Positions 21,330 to 33,300 of a stretch of DNA of 64,000 bases are shown here, one piece after another. A program made the position numbers and the translations under genes. This DNA comes from Chaetoderma sp. LZ-2023a (lineage: Eukaryota > Mollusca > Caudofoveata > Chaetodermatida > Chaetodermatidae): assembly GCA_034401795.1 (NCBI GenBank), contig CM067373.1:90044996-90108995 (forward strand), written 5' to 3'. Under the pieces are notes generated by a model. The model was not told the origin of the DNA. It searched no databases and worked only from the letters and a program-made list of their open reading frames with translations. Numbering within the stretch: position 1 is the stretch's first letter; each line of letters starts with the position of its first letter.

Positions 21330-22520
21330 AATCAAGGTGTGGCGGATCGTCTGTTCAACCACTGCATTCGCAACAAAGAAGAATGCGAAGATGATGACAT
21401 ACGTCTCTCCAATTCCAGATTCGAACGCTATCGCAACAGATGCACTAGCTATCAGCCGAGAGGGAATGTATGCATTCACATACCCGCCAGCAATAATGAT
21501 TCCAAAAATTCTGCAGAAAATCTCCAGAGCACATAAACATAAAATCAACAGATTTTCAGAATGGTTCTCAAAGGGATGTATTAATCCAATGGATTCATCT
21601 ATTTGGGTAGTAGCCGATTTCCTCTGTCACCTATGTATGATGCCTACAGTCGTAAGCCAAATTCTATTGCTGGATACAAGTCATCTTTAATGTCTCTTAT
21701 CCCTTGCTTGGCTAATAGGGGAAGTGACGAAGTAATTAGTTTAAATACTTTAATTAAAAGGATGTGTAAGACCGAGAATTCCACCAACGATTCCGTCTTG
21801 GAGTTTATCTCTAGTGCTTCAAGTTCTAGCATAAACCCTTTGAACCACTAAGTTCCATTTCAATGAAATTGTTAACACGTAAAACTGTATTTTTAATTGC
21901 TGCAGCAGGAAGGCCTTAGGCTCCCACCTAGGATTAATTTCATGGCTAAGAATCAGTCATTGAGATACCCAGGTCAACCTATAATTTTCCCAGATTTGAC
22001 TGATTATGATCATACTTCAAAAGCATGGTGTTCGGGCTGCGCATTCAACCGGTACAAACAACGTACCCAAGTATGGCGGACGCACCCTACTTCATTATCG
22101 TTGTCATATATTGAACCCCTAGGAAGAGCGTCCAAAGATACCATTTCCATGTGGATTGTGGAATGTATTTCAGTTTTGCCACAAATCTGCCACTGGTAAG
22201 CAAGTTGACATGGCCAAGGCTCACAGTGTCCGTGGCATAGTGGCATCCAGTGCCCTGCTTAATCTGGTACCAGTGGATGGCATTATGTCAGTAGCCCAGT
22301 AGCACTTTGGGTCAAGTTTTATAGATCATTATCTTCCTGACACCGCTAATCCTCTTATCGATTTTGAAAACCATAGCATTGATAAGGTTTTCTCACTGTT
22401 TGTAGACAGTACATTTTATCAAGGGAAACAACCACTTGACCGTACTCCATCATTCGTCATCAAGGAGAAGTTGATGGCATCGGCAACAATTTCAAGGTCT
22501 GTCTTGTATTGTGTTGTTTA
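21330..22520 (+). pseudogene. DIRS-type tyrosine recombinase
   Basis: Fragments: IAGYKSSLMSLI (21667-21700), a KTVFLI-like helix near 21880, LGRASKDTISMWIVECI (22119-22170), then HSVRGIVASSALLNLVPVDG (22224-22285) and FIDHYLPD (22318-22342). The HxxR box and the terminal tyrosine context match DIRS recombinases. The upstream Arg motif is damaged and stops lie at 21849 and 22302. After the tyrosine the frame stays open to TAG at about 22520, giving a 60-residue C-terminal extension. In a live element this enzyme inserts the circular cDNA. Confidence 0.75.
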
Positions 22521-23200
22521 GCTTTTTGTCATTGTCACATTACCCTTTATTCTAATATGGTGATGGTGCATGTTTTATGTGGTTTATTTCCTGCGAGTAT
22601 ACGAAAATGAAACCTTTTCGTCCGATGTCCTATAGTACTTTAGCACTAGTACTTAGAGTGTATGGGACATAGAGGTCATAACGTCTCCTTTTCCAAGAAG
22701 AGGGGGGGGGGGGGGGGGTGCGCATTTTACAAATGGTCCTTACTCTCAACCAGCGGTTGTGTTACCCAATGTTCAAATAATTTCTTGGCTGTGTTATACA
22801 CAATTTCAGATGTTTGTGCTTCAAACGCAAAAGCGTGTGGGAAGAGCTGTGTAGCATGGATCGACCGACCAGGTACAGACTGTCTGGGTATGTAACCGCT
22901 GAATACGTTCTAAGCACACACCCCTGGGTAGGACGATATGCATGTATAAAGTTCGTAAAACGACTACATCCGTGAGATCGCCTAGCGTGCATGCGCGGGC
23001 GTCAGAGATTGCTAAACAATGCGTGTACGCGTAATCACTTTAGATTACACTTTTCTTGTCGTTCTCGGTCTTGACCATGACCGGAGTGAAGCGACGATTT
23101 CAAAACTCTTTACCATTTTAAAATCGGTTAAGAATTGGCTGCGTTATGGCTAAATGAGCCAGTTAATTTTCTTTCAAAATATTGAACCCCATATGCTTAG
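22521..23200. other. No recognised gene
   Basis: A G-run at 22702-22718 and a family-B-like half arm (TTTCAAAATATTGAAC) near 23173. No frame with known motifs. Confidence 0.4.
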
Positions 23201-23229
23201 CGTATGCATATTCTCAGTGCATAGGTACG

Positions 23230-23560
23230 ATAGTACGTCACGTGACCCGCTTCCCGGCCTCTGAAGAACGCTAGCTGATTGGCTGTGGCGCTCCAGCTGT
23301 GACGTCACATGCAGTATATAAGGGGTAAAAAAAATCAGATTCAGCAGCAGTCAGGTTGTGGTCAGGTACCTGGTCTGAGAGGACGAGGGCAAGTTACTGC
23401 ACGCTGTAGAGCAGATACCAAACATCTGCTGCGGATCCTTCCAGTTTTGAGATTCGCCGTCTCTAGGGTACAAGCCACCACATCCACAACCACCAGTTTT
23501 TGTAAGCTCCCAGGAAGATATCACCCAGGGGCAATAAAGTCCGGTAGCCCAAGCCACTAG
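23230..23560 (+). promoter_or_regulatory. LTR-like promoter module (CRE, TATA, AATAAA)
   Basis: TGACGTCA at 23300-23307 is followed by TATATAA at 23315-23321 and by AATAAA at 23533-23538. This is the TATA-to-polyadenylation spacing expected of the U3-R part of an LTR. It is GC-richer than its surroundings. I could not find its partner LTR or borders, so it may be a solo LTR, the terminal repeat of the DIRS-type element upstream, or a host promoter. Confidence 0.45.
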
Positions 23561-23599
23561 TTCCGCAAAGGGACCTTTCGTGCGGATAGGCCTTTTGGC

Positions 23600-24775
23600 C
23601 CCAATATAGCTTGTTGTCCAGTATGTGGGGGCACGTGACGTGCTCTGTGATAACTCACCGGACCTGCCGTACCACGCAACCAGTGGTGTAACTCTATCTG
23701 CACATCATGTGTTAGCCTTTTGACATTTCGAGCATAGTCAGGGGAACATTGCTTGATACATCGTGTGAGCTATTCGATGCATCTCGTCTTGTGAACAATC
23801 AGAATGCATCCGCATTATCAACATTCATCCGTAGCCCTTCAAGAACTATAGGGCAGCTTTCAACTTCTGCACCAGTACAGAACTTTTTGACAACTCTGTT
23901 TAAATTGATAGCTATTCATGTAGACTTGACTATCTACTAGCCATCCGCTTCCGCAAATGTTCATCTTCACTTTTCCTGAGAATGAGCCGCATCCACAGTG
24001 TGTCTGCAGTTTTTCCTAGCAGCCAACTTCTGTATCATGCCATCTCGCGTTCCAATTGTTATGCTTCAACTATCGTGAAAATAGAATTTATTCGTACTGA
24101 TGACTAATAGGTACTCTGTTTATTATATTATTATTATTAATGTATTACTTTTGTGTAACAGGTACTGATGACCAATAGGTACCGTCTGGTCCTCTGAGAC
24201 CGCATTTTATAGTTTATTATTAGTATGTCTAGATTACCCTTATTTTTCGTGCTCATAAGCACTGCCAAGTTCGAGTGACCTTCTATTACTGTGTTTTACA
24301 AAGTTAGTGATATGGCAGTAGCCATCCATGCTAAATATTTTGTTTATTTTATATAAAGACTTGGACCGCAGTATCACTAGGCTACACTATACAGCAACAA
24401 CATCCGCACCACCTTGTTCCCCGCCCAGCATAAATTTTTCACTGAGGTCACTGTTCATGTTCTCATTGCGAGAACATAACATGTGGCCGACTAAACCTAG
24501 ACTGTTTTAGCTCAATAGGATAGGACATTTTGTGTTAGTCTATTTTCCGGGAGTATCGGATATGTAACACCGCACTCCAGCTAGATTATATAAATTGACC
24601 ATTTACCGTAAGGCCTCCGTTATGAGTAATCGTCTCTGTCTACGTTCCACCAGCCTTCGGGTTTATTAATTGTCTGGACCTCCTTCCATCATGTTATTTA
24701 GAGTTAGCTCTGGAACTATTGGGGTTCCAGTGTGGCTAGAAATAATGTGGCGATCACCGCGCGCGCGTGCACACA

Positions 24776-24811
<36 letters not shown>

Positions 24812-25338
24812 CACACAGACACCCTTGGATCCTTGGATACTGGTTAGTTAGAAAACCCTGACAAAGTAGGAAGCACTGTGAAAACATATAAATAATTAAT
24901 TACTGGCCTGCATCTCTGGACGATTTCACATAACCCTAACGTCAGGTAAATGTTAGCACCTCGGATGCAGATCAGAAATAATCCGTACCTGACACACTGG
25001 TGACGGAAAGGATTCAGCTGTCCATCTAACTCTACAAGTGTTTGGGTGCAGTCTTAGAACCCACCACGCCCTCATGGGGAGGTCGCTATAGTTAGATAGC
25101 TGCATCTTTGTGCCCACCCTAAAACTTAAATGTGCTTTTCAACATTTATGTACTGTGATTTGTCCTTGTGATGTTATGTGTGGTCATGACCTGATGGTAC
25201 CAGGATCAGTTATATGATTCGGGAGCTGTACAATCTGGCAACATGCTGTACCGGATCCGCAACCCTGAGATCCGCAGCTAACCAGCTACCCCATCCCGCC
25301 GTGCCGGTGTTAGGGAATTAAATATATCCTTGAACTGA
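23600..25338. other. No recognised gene; short repeats
   Basis: A segment ACTGATGACTAATAGGTAC (24097) recurs as ACTGATGACCAATAGGTAC (24164). The (GCAC)n tract at 24758 is listed separately. No coding motif seen. Confidence 0.4.
24758..24816 (+). repeat. (GCAC)n/(CG)n microsatellite
   Basis: Alternating purine-pyrimidine tract: GCGCGCGTG, then about eight GCAC units, then ACACACA. Confidence 0.95.
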
Positions 25339-25671
25339 AATAAACGAAATCACGGATTTCGTTTTTCACGAAAGAGTTGATACTTACCTCCGTAACACAA
25401 ACCCAGCCTCTATGCCCCACAGAGGCTCGGTCTTCAGGCTTGTAAGTTGCATTGTGTTGGCCAGTATGCAAGTCGAGGAAGTGTCAGTCTGCCCATGCAC
25501 GAGGTTGGGGCTGGCATCTGACAGAGTGTCAACTGACTCCCTGCCCAGTAGGGGCTACCTTTTTTAAGCTAATGTTTATTGAGTGAAGGTCGATATTTAG
25601 GAAATATCAAAGTGTTAGGGAGGTAAGTATCAACTCTCTCGTGAAAAAAAAAATCTGTAATTTCGTTTATT
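25339..25671. mobile_element. MITE with 60-bp terminal inverted repeats
   Basis: The left arm AATAAACGAAATCACGGATT..GAGTTGATACTTACCTCC (25339-25393) is repeated inverted as GGAGGTAAGTATCAACTC..AATTTCGTTTATT (25619-25671). The 333-bp element is non-coding inside and has no obvious target duplication. Confidence 0.8.
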
Positions 25672-26019
25672 AAACAAAAGACACGAGCTCAAAATTATAG
25701 GAAATGAAATCCAACCAGCCATGATCTGCATATCGGAAGCATTTCCAAAGTACACACAGACACCTATTAAACACAGTGAACTGCAGTTGAAAATGTACGA
25801 CTTATTTATAAATACCGGTCTTTTGCTTGTGGGGTGTAATTGTTCACATACATAAGTCCCTTAGTGCTCAATGATGTTATTCCTTGAATAACACTGATAT
25901 TAATTAATCTGTTTGGTGCCATTGGACAACAGGTAAATAAGAAGGTTCTATTAGTTTGTTAATAAACCCACTAGGCATCGGGACTCCAAAAAGGAAACAT
26001 CCTTGATTTATTGATTACC

Positions 26020-26996
26020 AACCACGCCAATGTAATAATCGACATTTCACACGAAGCCCTTTTGGCAAGAGTGCCCATGACATGCTGAATATATATCTAC
26101 ACCATAACCTGATAAGCAGAGACAGCTCCATACAGGAACCAAACAAAGTACTTCTCCACAAAGGCAATTATGACAGCATGAGAAGGGAACTGATTGAAAT
26201 TGATTGGAGCATAATTAATAATCTAACTACAACGTTTGCAAAAAATTTTATAAGAAATTAATGGACTCAAGCAACGGCAAATAAAACAAAACATGAAACC
26301 CTTCTGGGCCAACAAATCTGTGCTTGATACGAATAGAGAAAAACGTAAAGCTTTTATGAAATTCAAGTAAACTAAACGTAGCAACGATCAGAAACTTAGC
26401 CAACGTAAAAACGTATCACATATATGGTGAAAATGGGTCCAAAACAATCCTTGAAAATATAGAAGAAGAGAAAGACATTGGAGCAATAGTAGACAACAGA
26501 CTAGACTTCTGCAGCCACAAGTCAACAAAGCAAATAGTATCATGGCTTTAATCAGGAGATCCTTTACACATCCAGATGAGGATATGTTTAAGCAACTGTT
26601 CCAGGCATTGGTGAGGCCACACCTAGATTATGTAGTGAGTGTATGGAGCCCATACCTAAGGAAGGATAGCGAGGCTATCGAAAATGTACTACCACGTTCA
26701 TCTAAGCAAATACCCTCACTTAGCCCCCTCGGTTACGAAGAGAGACTCTTTTGCCTGAAGCTACCATCTATGTACTACAGAAGGATTAGAGTGGACATGA
26801 TCGACGTGTACAAGATACTGCATGGCATCTATGACCCAAATGTAGCCGAAGACCTACTGGAAGTAGCAAGTAACAGATGCACCAGAAGCTATGACCTACA
26901 GTTGGTCAAGCACGGTAGAAGGAATCGTGTAAATGACATATGGAATACCCTCCCTGAGGATATTGTGCACACCAGAACAGTCTCTTTGAAGTAGCA
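26020..26996 (+). pseudogene. CR1/L2-like LINE fragment (pre-RT joined to C-terminus)
   Basis: LHKGNYDSMRRELIEIDW (26157-26212) is the pre-RT segment seen also in the LINE at 35190. After 26380 the sequence jumps to DIGAIVDNRLDFCSH (about 26475) and the C-terminal domain MALIRRSFTHPDEDM, VRPHLDYVVSVWSPYL, YYRRIRVDMIDVYKIL and NRVNDIWNTLPEDIV (26542-26970). The RT palm is deleted between the two blocks, and several frameshifts are present. Confidence 0.85.
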
Positions 26997-27149
26997 TTAA
27001 ATATATTTTGGGAAAACCAGGAATTCAAATATGATCCCTCTGTGCCCTTGCCGAATATGATCCATCTGCACCCTACCATATACTAGGAAGTCAGATACGC
27101 AGAATGGTCATGAAGGAAGATGAGGCGGTCATAGAGGCTGAATACCAGC

Positions 27150-27790
27150 TTGAGTCCACAGAAACATCCTAAGACATCCCTAAGACAAAGATTAAAGCAG
27201 CAAAATGGGAATTCGAACATAAAATCATTCTGGAATTACATAAAGAACAAAACACAGTTAAAAGACAACATTGGCAACTTGAAGGATTCAACCAGTGGAA
27301 ATATCACAACAACAGATACTGAGAAAGCACAAATACGTAACACATTCTTTTCCGATGTAGTTTACCAATGAAAACCATAATGAAATACCAGAATTTTCAC
27401 AAAGAAATGGTGGAAATTATCTAACCACCATTGTAATAACTCCAGTTGCTGTAGAAAATAGGCTGAACCAACTCAATCCAAACAAAAGCAAATGGCCCGA
27501 CAAGATACCACCAAGAATTCTTAAAGAGACAGCCAAAGAAATCAGCTTACGAATATGCATATTGTTCGCTAAATGAAGAGACATTACCGAGTATATGGAA
27601 AACATCGGATGTGATGTGCATTTACACAAAAGGCCTGAAATACGTTAGTGTCATTTGTATACTGTGCAAAATATTGGAATCATTTGTTCGGAATGCAATA
27701 ATGGAGTATTGTGGAGCAAAACCATCTGTTATCTCAATGCCAGCATGGTTTTAGGCCCAGAAGATCGTGTAAGACACAACTATTAGAATA
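27150..27790 (+). pseudogene. CR1/L2-like LINE fragment (linker and start of RT)
   Basis: IKSFWNYIKNKTQLKDNIGN (27212-27270), then LNQLNPNKSKWPDKIPPRIL in broken frames (27462-27520) and QHGFRPRRSCKTQL-like residues (27738-27785). This is the part missing from the fragment at 26020-26996, but it lies after it, so the two are from separate or rearranged copies. Confidence 0.75.
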
Positions 27791-27889
27791 GCATCACCAT
27801 CATCACCATTTTATGAGACATAAGACACTGGCTAGCTATTGCCTCAATGTATTTTGTTATAGTATGGCTTGCTCAGTTCAATTAAAAAG

Positions 27890-27985
27890 TTCTTTCTTTG
27901 AAGTAAATATCTAGTTTGTTATTGAATGAGTTCACTGTTGTCGCTTAAGTGAGTCTCCTCGAAACCATCAATATATCAGTGACAT
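27890..27985 (-). repeat. LINE C-terminal scrap
   Basis: The segment AGTAAATATCTAGTTTGTTATTGAATGA and its neighbours match, with changes, the better preserved minus-strand LINE C-terminus at 28367-28440. Confidence 0.5.
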
Positions 27986-28318
27986 TAGATGTAAGACCAG
28001 CTCTGTTTTGTCGAAATGCTGGGGTGCAGATGGGTGTTAGCTGCAGTGTGCAGCCTATACTCATGGTTGCACACTGCTGCGCCTAGCATTTCATTACATG
28101 TTGACCTGTGGAGGTCGTAGTTGGTCTTACATTGGTGTGGTTTTAATTTTCTGTGTTTATCGCGATCCAAGTCTCCTCTACGCTAGTGTCTCTTCACGCT
28201 ACCATAAAAGTGCGGATGTGGAGAGCAGAGACCTATCTACCAGTAATTTGAATCGCTACCATGCATGTTCTTTCCTATGCACAGGCTACTCCAAAATTAG
28301 TCTAATGTATTGACAGAA

Positions 28319-29360
28319 TTACAGTATGACCTTGTGATGGGCTGGTATACGTATGTCATGTTTAGTCAAATTCAAATTTCTTTCCTTGAAGTAGATGTCT
28401 AGTTTGTTCTTGAATGATTCGACTGTTGTTGCTTCAGCTATTGTAGTTGACAGTGAATTCCACTGTGGTACCACTCTATTAGCGAAAAAGTGCTTGCGAA
28501 TATCTTTGTTGCTGCACTTTATGTTGAGCTTGAACTTAGAACCTCTGTGTAACACTGTATGGTGCGAAAAGTAGTCTTTATCAATATTATATAGATCCCT
28601 GATGAGCGTGAATGTTTCAATTAAATCTCTTCGAAACCGTCTATTTTTCAGTGACATTAGATTTAATGCTTCACGTCTTTCCATGTGACTATTCTCTCCG
28701 ATTTGTGGGACGAGTTTTGTTGCTCAGCATTAAACTCTTTCTAATAGCTGTCATTGTGTTTTCAGTCTTGGCGACCATCAGGGTCGTATTTAGGGGGGGG
28801 GGGGGGGGGCAAGTGGGACAAAAGCCCCTGGGCCCACACAAGCAAGGGGACCCCACAATTTAAAAATGAAAAAAAGAATTACGCACTTTTTTGGAAGTTA
28901 TAGGACAGTTAAAGCAAACTTTATTAGTTTAGAACTCTTAATCATGCATTATAATTCGATTCTAATATTTGTGGGGGCCCCAATTCTTGTTTGGTGCTCG
29001 GCAACAATGTTAATTACGAAAATTTGCAAAATAAAATAATTTTACAATGAAAGAAAGCGCCATAATTCACCCTAAATGTAGACTCTCTGGCCGTCTCAGA
29101 GCACCTAGATGTAAAAGATTTTCTGGAGGAGGACCCCAAATCCGCCGCTCATTCTTTGCCCCAGGGCCCCCACATATCTAAACACGGCCCTGGCGACCAT
29201 GCCGAGTTGCAATATTCGACAATATGTCTCACTAGAGACTTGTACAAGAGTGTGAATGTAGATGGCTCCATGTTAGTAAATGTTCTTTTGATTAGTCCTC
29301 TAGTGCTGTTTGCCTTGGACACGATACCACTTATATATCTAGAAATCATATCCAAACTTT
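28319..29360 (-). pseudogene. CR1/L2-like LINE C-terminus, split by a hAT-type MITE
   Basis: On the minus strand ISGIVSKANSTRGLIKRTFT and LLYKSLVRHIVEYCNSAWSP (29335-29200) run up to the MITE at 29192-28779. Beyond it the same frame resumes and goes through RATKLVPQIGE, RRDLIETFTLIRDLYNID and RKHFFANRVVPQWNSL to a stop at 28319. Removing the MITE and one 8-bp duplicate leaves the frame continuous apart from a few stops. RT proper is missing. Confidence 0.85.
28779..29192. mobile_element. hAT-type MITE inserted in a LINE
   Basis: A 414-bp non-coding element with ends CAGGGTCGTATTTAG and CTAAACACGGCCCTG, flanked by 8-bp direct repeats GCGACCAT (28771-28778 and 29193-29200). Subterminal GCCCCTGGGCCC and GGGCCCCCACA are also inverted. 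A poly-G tract lies at 28793-28809. The 8-bp duplication and CAGGG termini fit hAT. Confidence 0.9.
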
Positions 29361-29369
29361 AGATGCCTA

Positions 29370-30371
29370 TTAGCCAATTGGATTGATCTACCTAGATTTG
29401 AAAGAATCAATCGACAGGATACCACTGGGCATATAAGACTACTTAACAAACTGCAGGCTTACGGAATGGGTAGACACATAGTAAACTGGATTCGTTATTT
29501 CTTCACCAACATGAAGCAAGGGGTGCAACTGGGACCAATTAAATCTGATTGCAAGAAGATAACTAGTGGTGTACCATAGTGAACTGTCCTGGGCCTTTTT
29601 GTTTTCTTTATAAATGCCTGATGTATCTGCAAAATCTGTGCAGATGACAAGAAGTTCATTAGGGATCCTGTAACAACAGACATACAGAAAAAACATCAAT
29701 CAGTCATGCCAGTGGTCACTTGACTGACAGCTTAGATTCAAATCGACAAAAATCCATGTTCTCCGCCTGGGCAAAATTAACTCACTAATACTGTACAACA
29801 CAGCAGATACCCCCGATTTCATCACCAATAACCATAACAGATTGTGAAAAAGACCTGGGAATTCACATTGATAACAAACTATACTTTGACTACCATATAA
29901 ACACCATCGCCAATAAGGCAAACAGTATACTAGGCATTATAAAAAGAACATTTACCTACCTGGACGCCAAAACATTGCTACTGCTACATAAAACACTAGT
30001 CAGGCCTATATTGGAATACTGTAATTTGGTGAACACAACACCTTCTGAAACAGTCATGGACACTAGAGGGGGTACAGCGACAAGCAAACAAGCTAATCCC
30101 TGACATACAACACCTCGGTTATGAAAGGAAGCTAAGATCATTAAATTTGTTCTCCCGAAAATATCGCATGGCACGTGGCAACATGATTGAAGTGTACAAA
30201 CTGACCAGAAATATCTACAATGTTGATTCATCGAATCTCTTCAGCGAACCCTCCACAAGCATTACCCGTGGCCATAGCTTCGAGGTAGGAATCCTAAGCT
30301 GCAACACTAACTTAAGAAAATACTTCTTTACAAAACGTACCCCACCAATCTGGGATCACGCTAATGCTTAA
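29370..30371 (+). pseudogene. CR1/L2-like LINE RT fragment
   Basis: Plus-strand broken frames: LLNKLQAYGMGRHIVNWIRYF (29440-29500), a VPQGTVLGPL-like box near 29570-29600, ADDKKFI (29640-29665, the AxDDxK motif), KDLGIHIDNKL-like residues near 29850, and MARGNMIEVYKLTRNIYNVD with NLRKYFFTKRTPPIWD (30165-30360). It is in opposite orientation to its left neighbour, so the two meet tail to middle at about 29362. Confidence 0.8.
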
Positions 30372-30767
30372 ACGAGTGTCTAACAGCTTTACACGGCACA
30401 CAGCAGCTGGTGGCTGCTGGGTATGCGCATCCCATAAAGCAGGCAGCGTTTAAACCAGAGTCTAGCAGCTGTAGGTATGACACCACTAATAGAGAAAGTG
30501 CATAACAATGTCAAAACTGCTTTCTCTGCCGTATTTCACTAAGCGTAGTGTTGGTCGCAACCTCTTCTACTGTCTGAATCGACTTGTAAGCAGTATTTTT
30601 CCAAACGAATAGACTTCTTCGGCAAGGTGGGCACATCATCAAGATTTACATGATACAGGCAGTCTTTTAGAACTTGTTGGCTGCTCTGGCCTTCACTTTG
30701 TATGGATCAATATCTTTTAGTCATTAGCTGGATTACATTACTAGCCAGTTCTGGGAAGGTTTTGCAA
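30372..30767. other. No recognised gene
   Basis: Sequence between the LINE debris and the Gypsy LTR. Nothing assignable. Confidence 0.4.
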
Positions 30768-30974
30768 TGTTATGTTTGCTGTGTTGGGGTGAAGGAGGCC
30801 GATTGACAAGATACGTTGATCAAGTTTTATGTATATTTATTAAGCACGAACATCATGGTAAGGTGACATTGTTCTAGTGAAATTAATACCACTATCTGGC
30901 AATTATGCCTTTCGGCTCATGGGAAATTATGGAACGATTAATGAGGATTGTATGAATATGGACAATATATTACA
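30768..30974 (-). repeat. Gypsy element 1: 3' LTR
   Basis: 207 bp, starting TGTTATGTTTG and ending ATATTACA on the plus strand (TG..CA). It matches the two halves of the right LTR. On its inner side the minus strand reads GAAAGAGGGGGA, a polypurine tract directly before the LTR (30975-30986). Confidence 0.9.
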
Positions 30975-31343
30975 TCCCCCTCTTTCATAATTAGTTGGAA
31001 AATTCCCCAGATTTAACTACTACGAACAGACAAACAGTTAATAGGTGGGCTGTAGTTTGGTGATGCCCCTCACAAATCTAATACCTGCCTAGGCTTTACC
31101 ACACGGCCATAACGGGTATAATAAGTCATATCTGATGTAGGAGTTTGCTCCACACAAGATGTACCTATAGGCATTGCTGGTGTAAACCCAGGTTCCTGTG
31201 CGGTTTCAATGCCTGATGGATCTGCTGCTTCACCTGATGTGAAATTCCCATGGAGCTCTCCTGTCTTCACTAGATGTTGTCTGTTGCATCTACACTTGCT
31301 TCTGTTCTAACTATGTAGGACCTTGGAGTGTTTGACTTTTACT

Positions 31344-32565
31344 CTACAATAGCTGGCTTCCAAGTTCCTTGCGCACATACTTTCCTTCATTCAAAGGCTT
31401 GAGTTGGCTTTTGGTTGCATGTTGGTCATAGTACCATTTCTGATGGCTCTGCTTTTCTCTGACATGCTTATGTGCTAGTGGCCTGCACACCACTCTAGGT
31501 TGCAGTTGGCTCTCTGTTGCTGTTAACACTGCTCTCAACTTGCGACTCATCAGAAGCTGTGCTGGTGATGCTAACTTGTCGACTGGTGTATTCCGGTACT
31601 CTAACAGACTGAGGTATGGATCCATGTGATCGTGGTGTGTTTGAAATCCCAGGTTCGGGAAAACTCTCTGTACTTGTGCGAGTCAAACTGCAGACCATTG
31701 TCTGAGATCACTGTCTCTGCAATGCCATATCTAGCAAAAACAGATTTTGTCTTCGCCCTGAAGCTTTTGTGGAATGGAGTCGCTCTACTTCCGGATACCG
31801 ACTGTAATGGTCAACTATGGCAAGATAGTCTTCTCCATCTAAATGAAATAAATCGCAGCTAACCATCTGTCAGGGTCTGGTAGGTGTTTCGTGGGACAGC
31901 ATTGGTTCTTTTGAATTGGATGGACGTCTCTCCATACATGTGTTGCACATCACAACCAGCTGTTCAATCTCTGCATTGATGCCCGGCCAAAATACTGTGT
32001 CTCTGGCTTGCGCTTTGCACTTCTCCATTCCCATGTACCCTGTATCGATCTTCTGCAGCATCTCAGATCTCATACTCATTGGTACCACTATCCGGTCACC
32101 CTTGAACACAAAGTCACCCATGACAGTTAGCTCATCTCTGAAATTCCAGTAGTCTACAGTTGTGTTTCTACACTGTTTCCGGTCATCAGGCCAGCCTGAC
32201 AGAATGACATCTTTTAGTGCTCTTATCTGTACATCTGCAGCTGTTGCTTCTCTCAACAGTTGTATCTTCTTATCAGCAATTGGCAGAGCGCTCATTACTG
32301 CATGCACTTGTATCTCATCATCCTTTCCTTGCTGGCTTGTTTGGGACAGATAGTGTCTTGACAACGTGTCTGCCACTGGAATTGTCTTCCCTGGTTGGTA
32401 AGTGATCTCTAAATCATATTTCTGAATAGGCAACAGGAATCTTTGTAGTTTAGCTGGAGCAACGGCTATTGGCTTCTTCTGGATGGCTTCTAAGGGTTTG
32501 TGGTCTGTATGTACGTTCATATGTCTGCCGTAGATGTATTGGTGGAAACGTTCACATCCAAACAC
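31344..32565 (-). pseudogene. Gypsy element 1: RNase H end and integrase
   Basis: HTDHKPLEAIQKKP and KTIPVADTLSRHY finish RNase H. The integrase zinc domain keeps CNTC (about 31945) but has Tyr/Asp where the two His are expected (DTGYMGMEKC, about 32035). The core keeps a Asp-containing VISDNGLQF (about 31710) in a shifted frame. The stretch that should carry the catalytic Glu is deleted at about 31625-31640, where the next frame starts MDPYLSLLEYRNTP. This copy cannot encode an active integrase. Confidence 0.85.
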
Positions 32566-33300
32566 AACTGGGTCATCTCCTTCTCTATCTGAGCATACTT
32601 TTGTTCTGTTTGATTGAGGGATTTTGATGCATAGGCGACTGGCCCACAGTCTTGCATGGGCGTTGCATCTAGACCACTCTGTGATGCATCTACTTCCAAG
32701 ATCGCTTCCTTGTTCACATCACAGAAAGCCAAAACCGTTGCAGTGGAGATTACTTCTTTCACCTGCTTAAATGATTTGTCTTGATTTGCATCCCACTGAA
32801 ACTGGCTGGCTTTCTTAAGCAATTCTCTCATTGGTGGTCACTTCGGCCAAATTTGGGCCAAATTTGGACAAGTAAATTGCCATCCCAAGTACCGTTTCTA
32901 GCTCACTCTTATTTGAGGGAGCATTCATCTCGTGAATTGCCTGCACTTTCACTGGATCAGGTCGCATGCCTTCTGCAGTGATGACATTTCCAAAGTTTAT
33001 CACCTCCGTGATATCTAGTTCTCTCTTGTCAGGGTTCAGTTTTACCCCTTTCTCCCTGGGCGTCTGCAACATCGCTTGAACATTTTGGTCATATTCCTGA
33101 GCAGTACGACCAAAAACAAGTATATCATCTATCAACACCAGTATACCAGGAAGACCATTGTAGACTTCATCCATTTTTTTGTGGAATACTTCTTGGCTGA
33201 GTGAATTCCAAATGGCAATCTCAGAAATTTGTGTCGACCATATGGAGTATTGAAAGTCATCAGCTTTGTGCTCTCTTCATCCAGCTTGATTTGCTAGTAC
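32517..33300 (-). pseudogene. Gypsy element 1: reverse transcriptase and RNase H, frameshifted
   Basis: A stop follows LDAQSGY at about 33294 and a frameshift lies near 33210. Then come VLIDDILVFGRT (about 33120, catalytic box LIDD), GVKLNPDK, NFGNVITAEGM, and FKQVKEVISTATVLAF with EVDASQSGLDA (RNase H, 32770-32660) and AYASKSLNQTEQKYAQIEKE (32640-32580). A second frameshift separates this from the RNase H end at 32565. Confidence 0.85.

Noticed and set aside
21600-22520. A phage or bacterial integrase
   Set aside because: The tyrosine recombinase follows a DIRS-type RT and RNase H in order, so it belongs to the retroelement.
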